Of a DNA stretch of 64,000 nt, positions 44,092-55,600 are shown in pieces; within the stretch, counting starts at the first letter, position 1, and each line of letters begins with the position of its first letter. The notes below the pieces were generated by a model. It was not told where the DNA came from and did not search any database. It saw only the letters and a program-made list of their open reading frames with translations. This DNA comes from Ophiobolus disseminans (Eukaryota > Ascomycota > Dothideomycetes > Pleosporales > Phaeosphaeriaceae), in contig MU006219.1 in assembly GCA_010093685.1 (NCBI GenBank), forward strand, positions 1,672,465 to 1,736,464. The letters are read 5' to 3'. A program made the translations under genes and the position numbers.

Positions 44092-45999
44092 CATTTCTCT
44101 ACCCATCGATGCTCTGCTGTGACAACGAGATTGACGTCAGCAATGGATCTGATCGACTTCTCCACCAGAACCTAAAACATTCGTAAGTGGCTGATGGAGT
44201 CTTTCTTTTGTCATGCCGCTCGTTGAGGCACGCTGCTAGACCTGCATCTATAGCAGGCCTCGAATCGTCAACAGCTTTGTTAAGATAGGCAGTGCTGAGG
44301 TTCTTTCGCGCAAGCCGTGAAACGCATTACGTCTCTTCCATCTCAGTAGCGCTGCGCCATAACCGGTTTGTACTGTTTCCATAAAAATTTAGACGACAAA
44401 TGTGCGCGACACCTCAATTTTGGTCTCCTAGCACTCAGAATCTGGCTTGTTGAGTACCATGGAACGAGAACCCGGGGCGGTGGCGTTCCGCATCGGGATG
44501 GCCGCTATAGACAGGCCTGCTTCTTTGAGAGGACGGAAAACCAGAATGGCTAGTAGAATGAAATGGTGAACAACAGGGTTAAGCGGAGGGACGTAAATGC
44601 ACCCTAAAACCCCGCAAATGTGAATACTAAAACGCAGCGGCCTCCCTCATGTGTACTGGGTAAGAGCCTAAATGTCGATCAGCGACCGCTGGTCAACACT
44701 CCAATCGTTGCGCGATAGCTCGAAAAGAGGGCACCTGTGAAAACGAGCTAAATTCGGAGGTCGAAAAGTGCGAGTGGTAAGCGATCTTCCACGACATTCG
44801 GTTCGCAGTCAAGCAAGCCATGTCGGTGAAGTTCTCGAGGTCCCGAGAGTGGTAATGAAATGTTCTCTGGTTCTAGTCTTCGTCTCATTCTTCCCGGCAT
44901 GTATCGTGTGAGCGAAAGTATGGGCGTGGGTGTTGGGACTAGAGGTCTGTGAAGGAATTTGTTAGACTCCGTTCGACGGCAACGATATGTGATAGGTCAA
45001 CCTCGGGACGTACCAGGTGGACAGCGCTGAAAGGGTCGACCAAGTAAGCGACCAGAGTTTGCTGAATGTCTTACGGCCGAAAACGAGGTCCATACGCGTC
45101 GTGCCTGGCCTTTCACATCCATCGAAGCCTTCGCGTTCCGGGTCACCGACAACTGAGATGCGATGTCTTGATGACATTGGTGTGTAGACGTTGCGCCGTT
45201 GAGTCACATGGCGGGGATAATCAAGCCGCCAGCGTCTTCACATGTCTTCGCAGCGCGTGGTGGAACAATCGAGAGTCTTTGCAGCTGATGAAGAATAACC
45301 TGGGGGGGAAGGGGGATGTTCGTAATTTTCAGAACAGGTTGTCTATTCGAAAAAAGTGAAAGCGCCCCCGTGGAAGGCCTAAAGAGGCTATCACGCAGTA
45401 GAGGATGAGTGAATACAAAGACCCGCATGAAACAATCATTCTCAAAGATGATCTCGCCCACTTCAAGACTAACTCTCGTCTAACGGACGAGCTCAAAAAT
45501 GTGCATCACACACCCTCAAAGTGCTGTAGGGCCTCTGATCGGGTTGTCCAGCACGAAGACTGGACTTCGACGAATTGGGGGTGTAGAACCGATCTAAAAA
45601 TTCGAACCTCCCGATGTCGCTTTTTATCGACACGTCTTTTCGTAGCCATTGCTAGCCTTGAAAGACTAAGCGCTTCCACGGCTGAGAGAGGGCCGAACAA
45701 CGGCATATCCAAGTAGTGACGTGGGTGATAGTGACGGGCAATAGATTGGTAGCCACGAGCTCGGGGCCTGAATTGCAGACGGTGGGCGATGATCGGAGAA
45801 ATACAGCGTGCCACCAGAGACAAGACCCTCTTTACGAACTTTTGATTAGGCCCTGCCTAGATCTCAGTGTCATCTCATTGTCAAGGACTCATCCTGTCCT
45901 GTCCCTTCAACCATGACCTAGTTTGTACTTCTTTTGATATTTCCTGTACTTCACTTTGTTTGTGAGGTCTCCATCCAACATGGATACCTCAAGGGGGTG
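44092..45999. other. accessory region without a supported gene
   Basis: About 1.9 kb. Only short frames without domains or splice pattern (for example 45506-45823 minus). Possibly old repeat-derived DNA; no terminal repeats found. Confidence 0.45.
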
Positions 46000-46162
46000 T
46001 GTCAGCCTGGCACCTTCGTGCACTGAGTACACTGTGAATGCTCTACTCACGTGACCCTTCATTGCTTGCTTACTCAGCTCATTTGTGTGTATAATAACTC
46101 GCTGTAGCTCCCTCAATACAACAATCTTCTTCCTCCTTTTGCCCTGTCTCTCACCTCCGACA
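46000..46162 (+). mobile_element. degenerate solo LTR, same family as 62345-62505
   Basis: 163 bp beginning TGTCAGCCTGGCACCTT. It has CTCACGTGACCCTT, then TGTGTATAATAACTCGCTGT, CTCCCTCAATACAACAATCT and a CCGACA end. It aligns along its whole length with the solo LTR at 62345. There is no matching target-site duplication (GGGTG before, TAAAT after). Confidence 0.65.
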
Positions 46163-46737
46163 TAAATCAACGCTTGGAACTCGCCATGTGCGCTGTGGCA
46201 AGAATCGGTGCGGCGCATCCCCTAATTCACCTCCTTTTCCTCTTCCTCGTACTCTTTACTTACGCCAACTGGAGTTGTCGACACCAAAAGAAAACCTGGT
46301 AGGCTTGAATGTGCCGAACGAGGTCGACAACTAGTTGTCCGGGCGGACAGAGTGGCGCTGCGTCATCTGTAGAGGACTGAAACACTCTCGTCAGAATGGG
46401 GGTCAATAGCGCATGTCGCTCGGCTTGGTGGACAGAGGAAGGAGCCATGTAATGAATTGCAGACTTTTTGATGGAAATAAAGGTCGACTATATATTTATG
46501 GAAAAGGATTCGAATGTGGAAACCGAAAGGAAAAGCCACAAACCAGGAATTCTGCTACCATCGAACCAACTCCAAGAATTAAATGACCGTCAAACCAACT
46601 TCAAGAATTATGTGCCCTGATACCAACTCCAACAACTATATCCCCTCAAATTAATTCAGTACAGTCATGCCAAACTCCAAGACATAAGCTCATGCCCGCA
46701 ACTTTTTTGACCAGCCAGTCGAAATTGCAAGGGAATC
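46163..46737. other. accessory spacer with a three-copy minisatellite
   Basis: At 46565-46650 the word ACCAACTCCAAGAATTA recurs three times at 46565, 46594 and 46622 (units of 28-29 bp). A 62-codon minus-strand frame with an ATG at 46448 has no features. Nothing else recognised. Confidence 0.5.
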
Positions 46738-47811
46738 TCACTCACCTCGTTCCACAGACTCCACAACCGTGCCCTCCAGCTCCACCTCCTCTTTCTCATG
46801 CACCACCTCGCCGCGCCTTTCGTCCGTGCCTGAGTCTTCGATGTCGGAAGAACTGCTTGCAAAAGGGCGGATGAGCTTCCTTTTCTTCCTCAGTGGCAGC
46901 GTTGGCCCGGATTTCTCCTCCTCCCCAATCTTGCCTTTGCGCTCTATGCCCAGTATGCCTAAGGTAGCCGCTAGATCGCCGCCTCTGGGCCGCGGTCGGG
47001 AGCGGTAGGACGCGGCTGGGACGTCGAAGTATGGTGAGCCCTGCATTGCTTTGTGGGCCATGCCCAGCGCCAGAAGGCTGCCGTCGGCGGGGCCAGCGAT
47101 GTATCCTTTGGATTCGGCGTGTTTCCATGGAATGCGGCCGTTTCCGAGTTCGTATTCTTGGGAAGTGGAAGATGGGTGGGTTGAGGAGGCGTTTGCGGTG
47201 GGAGAGCCGATTGGAGAGAGAGGGAAAGAGAGAGACGGGACGAGTGGAGTGATGAGTTTGGGAATTGTGATGCCTGTTGTGGGCTCGTCCTCGGTTTCTT
47301 TGGTTTCGGCTTTCACCCCGGACGAGTGGATCTCGGGTGTGTATCCAATGAATTCGGGTGCACCGCAGAACTCGTAAACCTTCTTCTTGTCGCGCAGCGT
47401 TCCAGTTGCGTACGCTGTGTGGGAGTCGTCGAGGTAGGCAGGCCGGCCTCTGTTCTTCCGGCCGGTCCTGATCTTGCTGACGTGGTCGAAGTCAAACGGC
47501 CAAAAGCTCCTGAGTTCTTGTTTGGTATAAAGCTGGCTACACCAGACTGTGTAGCACGCTTTGTCGTCCAGGTAGACGTATCGAGGAGGCTCGCTCACGC
47601 CACGTACGATGGGATCTGGAATCTCGCCACAAAATACCTTCCAAGTGGGGTGTCCTTTCATCGTACTTTGTGTTCTTTCGACCAAAGAGGCGCTGGGATC
47701 GCCGTTACCATTGCCCTCTTCCCACATTACTCGCATCCTCTTCCCGTCTGAAATCATTGTCCGCACCTTTCCCGGTGCTGAGGCTGCGAGGTCTCCCGCT
47801 TTGATCGCCAT
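46738..47811 (-). CDS. uncharacterised nuclear-type protein
   Basis: An open frame of 357 aa from an ATG at 47811. The first 165 residues look ordered: MAIKAGDLAASAPGKVRTMI, WKVFCGEIPDPIVRGVSEPP, YVYLDDKACYTVWCSQLYTK and SFWPFDFDHVSKIRTGRKNR, with several Trp and Cys. The rest is Ser/Pro-rich with a basic PLRKKRKLIRPF nuclear-localisation-like patch and an acidic end. The frame ends just after a GTGAGT, so a short further exon below 46738 is possible. I do not recognise the family. It is divergent from the complex I 51-kDa gene about 1 kb away. Coding status is supported by length, composition and a normal start. Confidence 0.7.
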   Translation of the reverse strand: MAIKAGDLAASAPGKVRTMISDGKRMRVMWEEGNGNGDPSASLVERTQSTMKGHPTWKVFCGEIPDPIVRGVSEPPRYVYLDDKACYTVWCSQLYTKQELRSFWPFDFDHVSKIRTGRKNRGRPAYLDDSHTAYATGTLRDKKKVYEFCGAPEFIGYTPEIHSSGVKAETKETEDEPTTGITIPKLITPLVPSLSFPLSPIGSPTANASSTHPSSTSQEYELGNGRIPWKHAESKGYIAGPADGSLLALGMAHKAMQGSPYFDVPAASYRSRPRPRGGDLAATLGILGIERKGKIGEEEKSGPTLPLRKKRKLIRPFASSSSDIEDSGTDERRGEVVHEKEEVELEGTVVESVERGE

Positions 47812-48829
47812 ATTTTCGGCGGGAAGAAGTTTATGGCCGACTAGAGTGCTTATCTACGTAAAGAGGGTTGTATTGCGGTGAAAAGAATCGACTGTATGCT
47901 GTCAATGTGTGTCAGTTCACGCTTCCATTTGGAACATTTCAGGTAGCTGAACATTTTCGGTCCTAATCTTAATCGGCGCTAACCACACGATATATGTGCG
48001 GCGTAAGGCGATGGAGCTCGCACTGGATGTCGCTTTGGGTGGTAGGCGCAAGTGCTGGATATGATGTCGTCGCAGGTGAACAAAGTCGTCCGACAAGGAA
48101 CAGGTCGTGATGCATAAAGAGTATGCAGCTGATGCCGAACAAGGAAGGAGCCAGTGGCCCAGAAAATAACAACCAGCTTGGAATCACTGAGGTGAGATAC
48201 TTAGCTTGTGGTGCACAGAGCAATGTAGATCGAGAAAGTTGAAGACCAGCACGGGTTGCTTTTGGGTTTTTTCGCTGTCGCTTTTGGGCGCTTTTGGTGG
48301 GGTGGTGGAGGAGAGGAGGAGAGGTCAAATCGGGCGCTGTTTTGAGTACAGGAAGGTGCTCTGGTTTGATGCTAGCTAGCACCCGCACCTTCACCCTTAC
48401 CCAACACCCGACTTTGGCAGTTACCGCCGAGGTACTCATTTCGTTGGTGAGGCAGGTGGAGTTGCTCGGCGGCTTCAAGCACCTGGTATTGGCGATAGCT
48501 ATTAGCTATCGCCATGTGCGCCACGTGTTCGAATTGGTTATCTTTTGCATGTGCAAGTGATGAGTATTTGTAGCCTATCTTGGGCACATTTCTGGAGAGA
48601 GAGTCGAGGTGGACGTGTTGGTGTGAGATTCGATCGTCACTCCCGCCGGTGACGAGTTGATGTCAACGACGTCGCGCTAGCCAATCACAAGGGCGGCGAA
48701 AAGCTAGGGTCATCATCCGAGCGGACTGCATCGCGAACATCACGACCGCCACACTCGCACATCGACCACGTCCGAGTGCCGGCAGCACCACTATCAATTG
48801 CGCCCGTCAACACCAAAATAGCACTCACG
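47812..48829. other. divergent intergenic
   Basis: Upstream regions of the unknown gene and NDUFV1. A perfect palindrome-like GCGATAGCTATTAGCTATCGC occurs at about 48491 (loop-forming, function unknown). No gene recognised. Confidence 0.5.
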
Positions 48830-50449
48830 ATGCTCGCACGACACGCCCCTGCCCCGTTGTCGCTCAGCGTGGCCGCCCACCGCGCTCTGCCCGCGGCTAC
48901 TGCTGCCACCCGCCTCTCCACCGCCGCCGCCCCGTCGCGGACACAGAAGCGCACATTGGCGACAGTGAATGATGCGCCGCCAAAGAGGGTGTACGGAGGA
49001 TTGAAGGACCAGGACAGGATCTTCCAGAACCTCTACGGACACCATGGCGCGGACCTGAAGAGCGCCATGAAGTACGGCGACTGGCACAAGACGAAGGAGA
49101 TTCTGCTCAAGGGACATGATTGGGTATGAGTAGTTGTATAGGGTAGAGAAACTCGGCTGACCGGCGTAGATTATTTCCGAGATCAAGGCCTCTGGTCTGC
49201 GTGGCCGAGGCGGTGCTGGTTTCCCCTCTGGCTTGAAATGGGTATGCATCACAGCAAACAACGAACTTTAGGTTGGTGCTGACACGTGCAGTCATTTATG
49301 AACTTCAAAGACTGGGACAAGGACAGCAAGCCCCGCTATCTGGTCGTCAACGCCGACGAGGGCGAGCCCGGAACATGCAAGGACCGCGAGATCATGCGCA
49401 AGGACCCCCACAAGCTCATCGAGGGATGTCTCGTCGCTGGACGTGCCATGAACGCCACCGCCGCCTACATCTACATCCGAGGAGAGTTTTACCATGAGGC
49501 CACCGTCCTTGAGCGCGCCATCCAGGAAGCCTACAAGGCCGGCTTCATCGGCAAGAACGCCTGCGGATCCGGCTACGACTTCGACGTCTACGTCCACCGA
49601 GGCATGGGCGCATACGTCTGCGGCGAGGAGACATCGCTCATCGAGTCACTAGAGGGCAAGCCAGGAAAGCCCCGTCTAAAGCCCCCGTTTCCGGCCGCTG
49701 TCGGTCTCTTCGGATGTCCCTCGACCGTCGCCAACGTCGAGACCATTGCCGTCGCACCCACCATCTGCCGCCGCGGGGGCAGCTGGTTCGCCGGCTTCGG
49801 TCGCGAGCGCAACCAGGGTACCAAGCTCTTCGCCATCTCAGGCCACGTCAACCACCCATGTACCGTCGAGGAGGAAATGTCGATCCCACTGCGCGAGCTC
49901 ATCGACAAGCACTGCGGCGGCGTCATCGGCGGATGGGACAACCTCAAGGCCGTCATCCCCGGCGGTTCATCCACACCCATCCTCCCACGGCACGTCTGCG
50001 ACGACCAGCTCATGGATTTTGACGCCCTCAAGGACTCGCAGTCGGGTTTCGGTACCGCCGCCGTCATCGTAATGGACAAGTCCACCGATGTTGTCCGCGC
50101 CATTACGCGCCTCGCAAAGTTCTACCACCACGAATCCTGCGGACAGTGTACACCCTGCCGAGAGGGATCCAAGTGGACACACCAGATCATGGACCGCTTC
50201 TACAAGGGCCAAGCCCGCGAGCGCGAGATCGACATGTTGCAGGAACTGACTAAGCAGGTCGAGGGACACACCATCTGTGCGCTGGGCGAGGCGTTTGCGT
50301 GGCCGTTGCAGGGTTTGATTAGGCATTTCAGGCCGGAGCTGGAGGCGAGGATAAAAGGCTATGCGGAGAAGAATGGGGGCGAGGCGCTGGCGGGTGGGTG
50401 GGCGCATGATGCGCAGAAGAAGGGGTTGTTGATTAGCCCGGGGCAGTAG
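48830..50449 (+). CDS. NDUFV1: complex I 51-kDa subunit (NDUFV1 / NuoF), NADH-binding
   Basis: Exons 48830-49123, 49170-49241 and 49292-50449 give about 507 aa. It binds NADH and FMN and carries Fe-S cluster N3 at the tip of the peripheral arm in the mitochondrial matrix. A leader rich in Ala, Arg and Ser covers the first 45 residues (MLARHAPAPLSLSVAAHRAL). Motifs: the glycine-rich nucleotide loop GLRGRGGAGFPSGLKW (about 107-122), NADEGEPGTCKDREIMRKDP, and the FMN-region GAYVCGEETSLIESLEG. The N3 ligands are in ESCGQCTPCREG (Cys405, 408, 411), with the fourth Cys at about 451 in HTICALGEAFAWPLQG. All ligands are present. The two introns each start directly after a Trp codon. A second complex I gene, NDUFS3, lies 37 kb away, unlinked in function. 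Confidence 0.97.
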
Positions 50450-50744
50450 ATGAAGATGTGTTTGTGTATCTGTTATTTTCGACTTGATTGAGCGTGGGAG
50501 TGTCAGGCTGAGCTGTATATAGTGCTTCAGTGCGAATAAGAAGTCTTTCAAACATGAGCATCGTACAATCTGATTTGGTATCTTTCAACGCCGAACAATT
50601 CCAGCAAGTCACCCCCAATCAAATGCTAGCTTGACTCCAGCCCAATACTCCCAAAATGCTGCGCATCCAGTCGTGAATACTACCATCAAACCAACCCAAC
50701 TCTTCATCCTTTCCTTTCGTCCCTGACATCAATCTATCCCCCAA
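50450..50744. other. convergent 3' spacer
   Basis: 295 bp between two stop codons of converging genes; nothing recognised. Confidence 0.5.
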
Positions 50745-51461
50745 TCACCCCAAACATATCCCCACAAATTCCTCCCGACTAATTGCATTATCCCCATCCA
50801 TATCAAACTCCTCAATCATCGCCACAAGCTCGTCATGACTCAGCCCCTCGCCCAACTCCCGCGCTACGCGCGTAAGATCCTGCAGCGTAATCTTGCCCTT
50901 GCCGCCCTCGTCAAAAAGGTCGAACGCGCGCTGAATTTCTTCCTGCGGGTCGCGCGATACGATGCGTTGAGCCATGAGGGTCTGGAAGGTGGGGAAGGAG
51001 AGGAGGCGCCGGGATTGTTGGGCGCGTTGCTGCTTTGGATTCTGGTTTGCCTGGGATGATTGGGGTTGGGGTTGCGATGGCGATGCAGTGCCGTGCTGGT
51101 TCAACACAGCGAGGATTTCTTGTTTGGGTAAATCAAACCCCAACGCCTTCATCGCGACTTTGAGTTCATGATAATCGATATACCCGTCTTTATCCAGATC
51201 GAAAAGGTTGAACGCTTCGCCGATTTCTTCGCGCTGTTCTTCAGAGAGCTCGGCGAGCGCGGATTCCATGCGCAAGGCTTCGTCGCGCGCCCGGCGTGTG
51301 GAGTCGAGGCGGTCGGCGTCGAGGCGCTGCGCGGGCTTGGGGCCGGGGAAGCTGGGTTGTTGGGGCGCTTGGAAGTGTGATTGGGATTGTTGGGGGGGTG
51401 GCGGGGCGGTGCGGCCGAGGCCGTAGCGGGGGCCGAGGGGTTGGGTGGATTGTGTTGCCAT
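50745..51461 (-). CDS. CDC31: centrin, Cdc31 type
   Basis: A single exon of 238 aa. Cdc31 is a calcium-binding EF-hand protein of the spindle pole body and, with the TREX-2 complex, of the nuclear pore. An N-terminal Pro/Gln-rich extension (1-75) precedes EF-hand 1 with a full loop DLDKDGYIDYHE. The usual second EF-hand loop is replaced by a Ser/Gln-rich insert (starting ILAVLNQHGTASPSQPQPQS, followed by RRLLSFPTFQTLMAQRI). EF-hand 3 has DEGGKGKITLQD, with key Asp positions lost. EF-hand 4 is DMDGDNAISREE, close to consensus. The segment RVARELGEGLSHDELVAMIE is diagnostic for the Cdc31 branch over calmodulin. Confidence 0.9.
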   Translation of the reverse strand: MATQSTQPLGPRYGLGRTAPPPPQQSQSHFQAPQQPSFPGPKPAQRLDADRLDSTRRARDEALRMESALAELSEEQREEIGEAFNLFDLDKDGYIDYHELKVAMKALGFDLPKQEILAVLNQHGTASPSQPQPQSSQANQNPKQQRAQQSRRLLSFPTFQTLMAQRIVSRDPQEEIQRAFDLFDEGGKGKITLQDLTRVARELGEGLSHDELVAMIEEFDMDGDNAISREEFVGICLG

Positions 51462-52606
51462 ATGTTTTGCTGTTAGGTGGAGGTGGTGGTGGTGGTGTTG
51501 GATGAGTTGCGCGGAATTGGTGGGGTTGAGATGCGGTGTCGTAGGCGTAGTGAAGGTGCGCAGTAGAGGCGGAGTGATATTGAGTGACGACGATTAATCT
51601 AAGAATGCCGTCGTGCGATTCTGGTTGCGACAATGCGACTTCGTTGTTGGGGTTCTTTGTTTGGTGGTGTGGTTCAGTTATGCATGTTTTGGCGACGCGA
51701 TCTTAGCGTGATTCTGGGTGCGGCGGTTTGGCAGGGGTCAACATTGGATCGGGTCACCTGCGCATTTGCGCCCATGGGTCGAAGTTACCCCTCCATCTGA
51801 TCTGAAAAGTGATTACTTGCGGATAACCAGGACCGGGTGTGAGGTGAATGCTGCTCAGACGTTTGGACTGCAGACACGCGAACCCACATCGTCATCGCCT
51901 CGCACAGGCACAAACTAAGAGTCCCGAGGTCTGGTGACTACGGCTTGGAAATATCTGAGGTACTTCCGCGTAAAGTTGACTTTGAAAGCTACGGAAAGCG
52001 AGCTTATCTCAGGCTAGATCGGTCTTTCGAGTGCAGAGTGTTTCATCTGCGGTGCGTCATGGGCCATTTCGAGGCGCAGCACACCTGAATGTGCAGGCAG
52101 CAGTAGGTAGCGATAGAAAATCGCTCAGGCAACTATGAGCATTTCTCGCGCCTGCGATACGTGTCATATCACTCGCCAATTGCTCTGCGGCTTGGTCATC
52201 GCACAACAGACTGCGCCCAGTCAAGCAGGAATTGCCGTGGTGTTGGTCACGTGCACGCCTGAATGTGTCTAAATCCCCCCGTAGCCCAGCTTCACGTCTC
52301 CTCATCGCGCATCCGAGCCAACTCATTCCCGTCGCTCTTTCCTTTCATGACGGCCATTCCACTACTTAATCTGCTCTCTACCTGAGCTTCTCTCGCTCTT
52401 TAGTTTTCACCTTCCTCGCTCAGCAAGCGCCCCGCGATTGCTCGACTTCTTGGCGCGTCCCGTGAGCTCTTCAGCAACGCCCGCCTCTTTCTACTCACCT
52501 TACCCGCACCGCAGCTGCATCACCCCCCGCCCCAACGCGACATTTCTCGGCGTATTGATAGTCAACCCACCATCTATACGCGCGCACCTGCCGCATCGAC
52601 ACCATA
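51462..52606. other. divergent intergenic, CDC31 / NUP98-96
   Basis: 1.1 kb without a supported gene. Near the CDC31 start the plus strand has a GTGGTGGTGGTGG simple repeat (about 51484). A pyrimidine-rich tract with CTCGCTC words precedes the NUP98 ATG. Confidence 0.55.
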
Positions 52607-55600
52607 ATGTCTTTCGGCGGCGCATTCGGGGGCTTCGGCTCCAACAACAACAACAACCAGAGCAGCGGCTTTGGCGGTTTCGGCGCGAATAACAACAACA
52701 CCAACACAGGTGGTAAGTACGCTTTTGTTTTTGATTATGACACCTTTTTCGCGTGCGACACCCGACGATGCGCCTGCTGCAACGTGCGCCGCCGGTTTCG
52801 ACAAACCGTGTCTAATTCGCCGCGACGACAGGCTTTGGCTCCAACGCGAACACAGGCACCAGCATATTTGGCTCCAACACCGGCAACACTACGGGCAGCA
52901 CCATGTTCGGCAGTAACACAGGCAACACGAGTTCGCCCTTTGGAGGCGGAGGTACGTCTGGTGCGTCGAACCACATGCGCGTCCTTCTGCTTGGTTTTTC
53001 GCGGCTGTCGCAATGCTCTGCCTGACCAACTCGCTCGCCTCGCCGCGTCACTTGGATACAGTCGCCGCAAACACTCTTGTTGCACTAACTTCCATAACAT
53101 GTCACGACCAGGATACTAACATTTATTCCCAGGCGGCTTCGGCTCGAACACTGGCAACACTGCCTTCGGTTCAAAACCATTCGGTAGCTCCACCACCGGC
53201 GGCGGCCTTTTTGGCGGCAGCTCCACAGGCACAGGCTTCGGCGGCTTCGGCTCCAACAACAACAACAACAACAACGCTTCCACCACCCCAGCTTTCGGCG
53301 CCAGCAACAACACTGCAGGTAGTCTCTTCGGTGGAGCCAAGACTGGCTTTGGTGCATCAACCGGTACGGGCGGAGGAGGCTTGTTTGGCGGGAACACCGG
53401 CGGCGGATTTGGTACCACTGCTGCGAATACTAATACCAACACCGGCGGCTTTGGCGCGACTGGAGGAGGTTTCGCAAGCAACCAGAACCAGCCCAACAAC
53501 GGCACCGCAAGCACGCCTTTCTCGGCTTTCAGCGAGAAGGATGGCGCCACTGGCAATGCGACCTCACAGTACCAGACCATCACCTTCATCAGCCCATACC
53601 AGAACTACTCTCTGGAAGAGCTGAGGGTTGCCGACTACAACCAAGGCCGACGATACGGTAACCAGAACGGACAGGCAGGCGCATTTGGTCAGAGCACTGG
53701 TTTTGGCGGGTTTGGAAGCAACAACAACGCAACCGCCTCGACGTCAGCTTTCGGCTCAAACACCAATACCGGCGGAGGTCTCTTCGGTGGCGGTGCGAAC
53801 ACTACCAGCACATCCGCATTCGGACAGAACACCGGCTCCGCTTTTGGTAGCACCAACAACACTGCTAGCGGAGGCCTATTCGGCCAGCCCAAGCCTGCGA
53901 CAAGCGGCCTGTTCGGAGCCTCGACATCCACACCCGCTGCCGGTACCACTGGAGGCCTCTTCGGTGGCGGCGCTGCGAACACTGGAACTACAGGTGGATT
54001 CGGGGCTGGGGCTGGATTCGGCTCGTCTACAACCACAGGCGGTGGTCTGTTTGGCAACAACCAGAACCAGCAGAAGCCCGCTGGTGGTCTGTTCGGAAGC
54101 ACACCAGCTGCCTCAACTGGCTTCGGTGGCGCATCCAACACTGGCAACGCCTTTGGCCAGTCGAACACTGGTGGAGGTCTGTTCGGCCAGAACAACAACG
54201 CTGCATCCACCACTCCTGCATTTGGTGCGAGCAACACTGGCGCGTCCAACACAGGCGGTGGTCTCTTTGGCAACACGGGTGGATTTGGCCAAAACAACCA
54301 AAATGCACAGGCCCAGCCGGCTACTGGAGGTCTGTTCGGAGGTGGAGGCTTTGGCCAGCAAAACCAGCAAAACCAGCAGAAGCCAGGTTTGTTTGGTGCA
54401 TCGAGCACAGCGAACACCACGGGTGGAGGTCTCTTTGGCCAGCAAAACAACACCACCCAACAATCTGGTGGGCTCTTTGGAGGATCTACGAACAACAACA
54501 CTGCCAGCGGAGGTCTTTTCGGCCAAAAACCCGCTACCACCGGCGGCCTATTTGGAGGTAGCACCAACAATGCTGGGGCTGCTTCGGGTGGTCTTTTTGG
54601 CAACCCTGGTGCTCAGAATAACCAACAGAACTCTGGAGGCGGCCTGTTCGGCAATCAGAACAACCAGCAGAAGCCCAGTGGTGGTCTCTTCGGTAGCTCA
54701 CAGCAAAACACCCAGGGCGGCAACCTCTTCGGCAGCATGGGCCAAAACAACAACCAACAATCCAACTTGGGCGGCTCAATGTTTTCCAGCCAGAACAACC
54801 AGCAGCAGAACCAGCAAGCCAACAACAGCTTGTTTGGTGCATCGGGTAGTTCTTTGCTCAACACGTCCATGTCCACCAACCCTTACGGCAATGATGCCCT
54901 GTTCGCAGGCCTTGCAACCCCAACCCAAAGCCCTGGCCCGCTCGCCACCCCGCTGTCTAGCAGCCAGAAGACCAAGAAAAACGCCGTCCTGTCCCAGTCC
55001 AAGCTGAACCCTTCTCAGTCTCTGCGCCTTACCACTCCGCAGAACAAGAGGGGCGGCTATGGTTTCAGCTACTCCACATATGGCACACCGAGCAGTGTCT
55101 CTAGCCAGGGTACCCCAGGCTTCAGTGGCAGTCTGTTTGCTGGTGGCAGTAGCCTCTCTCGTTCGCTCGGAAAGAGCCTATCCACCAGCAACCTCCGCGG
55201 CAGCTTCGCGCCAGAGACTAGCATCTTGGCTCCTGGTGCGTTCTCTGTGACTAGCCGTGGCTATGGCAGCGGCAGTCTGAAGAAGCTCAACGTCAACAAG
55301 TCTCTCAACACCCGCATTCCCCTGTTTGATGACCAGCCACAGAAGCGTGTTAGCTTCGCGAGCGGAGATGGTCAGACCCAGAATGGTGCTACAAACGGTG
55401 CTACAAACGGAGAGACTGCCTTGGTCGTGCGACCAGACGAGGAAGATACACCCCGGCGTGCTGCCAACGGCGATGCTGGGAATGAGACTCCTCGCCCGCA
55501 AATGGAGCAAATCAACGGCGGCAGCCAATTGGCTCGTGTGTCCGAAGACTCTGTCCTCACGCCTAGATCGTCATCGTCTGTCAACATCCAGCCTGGACAG

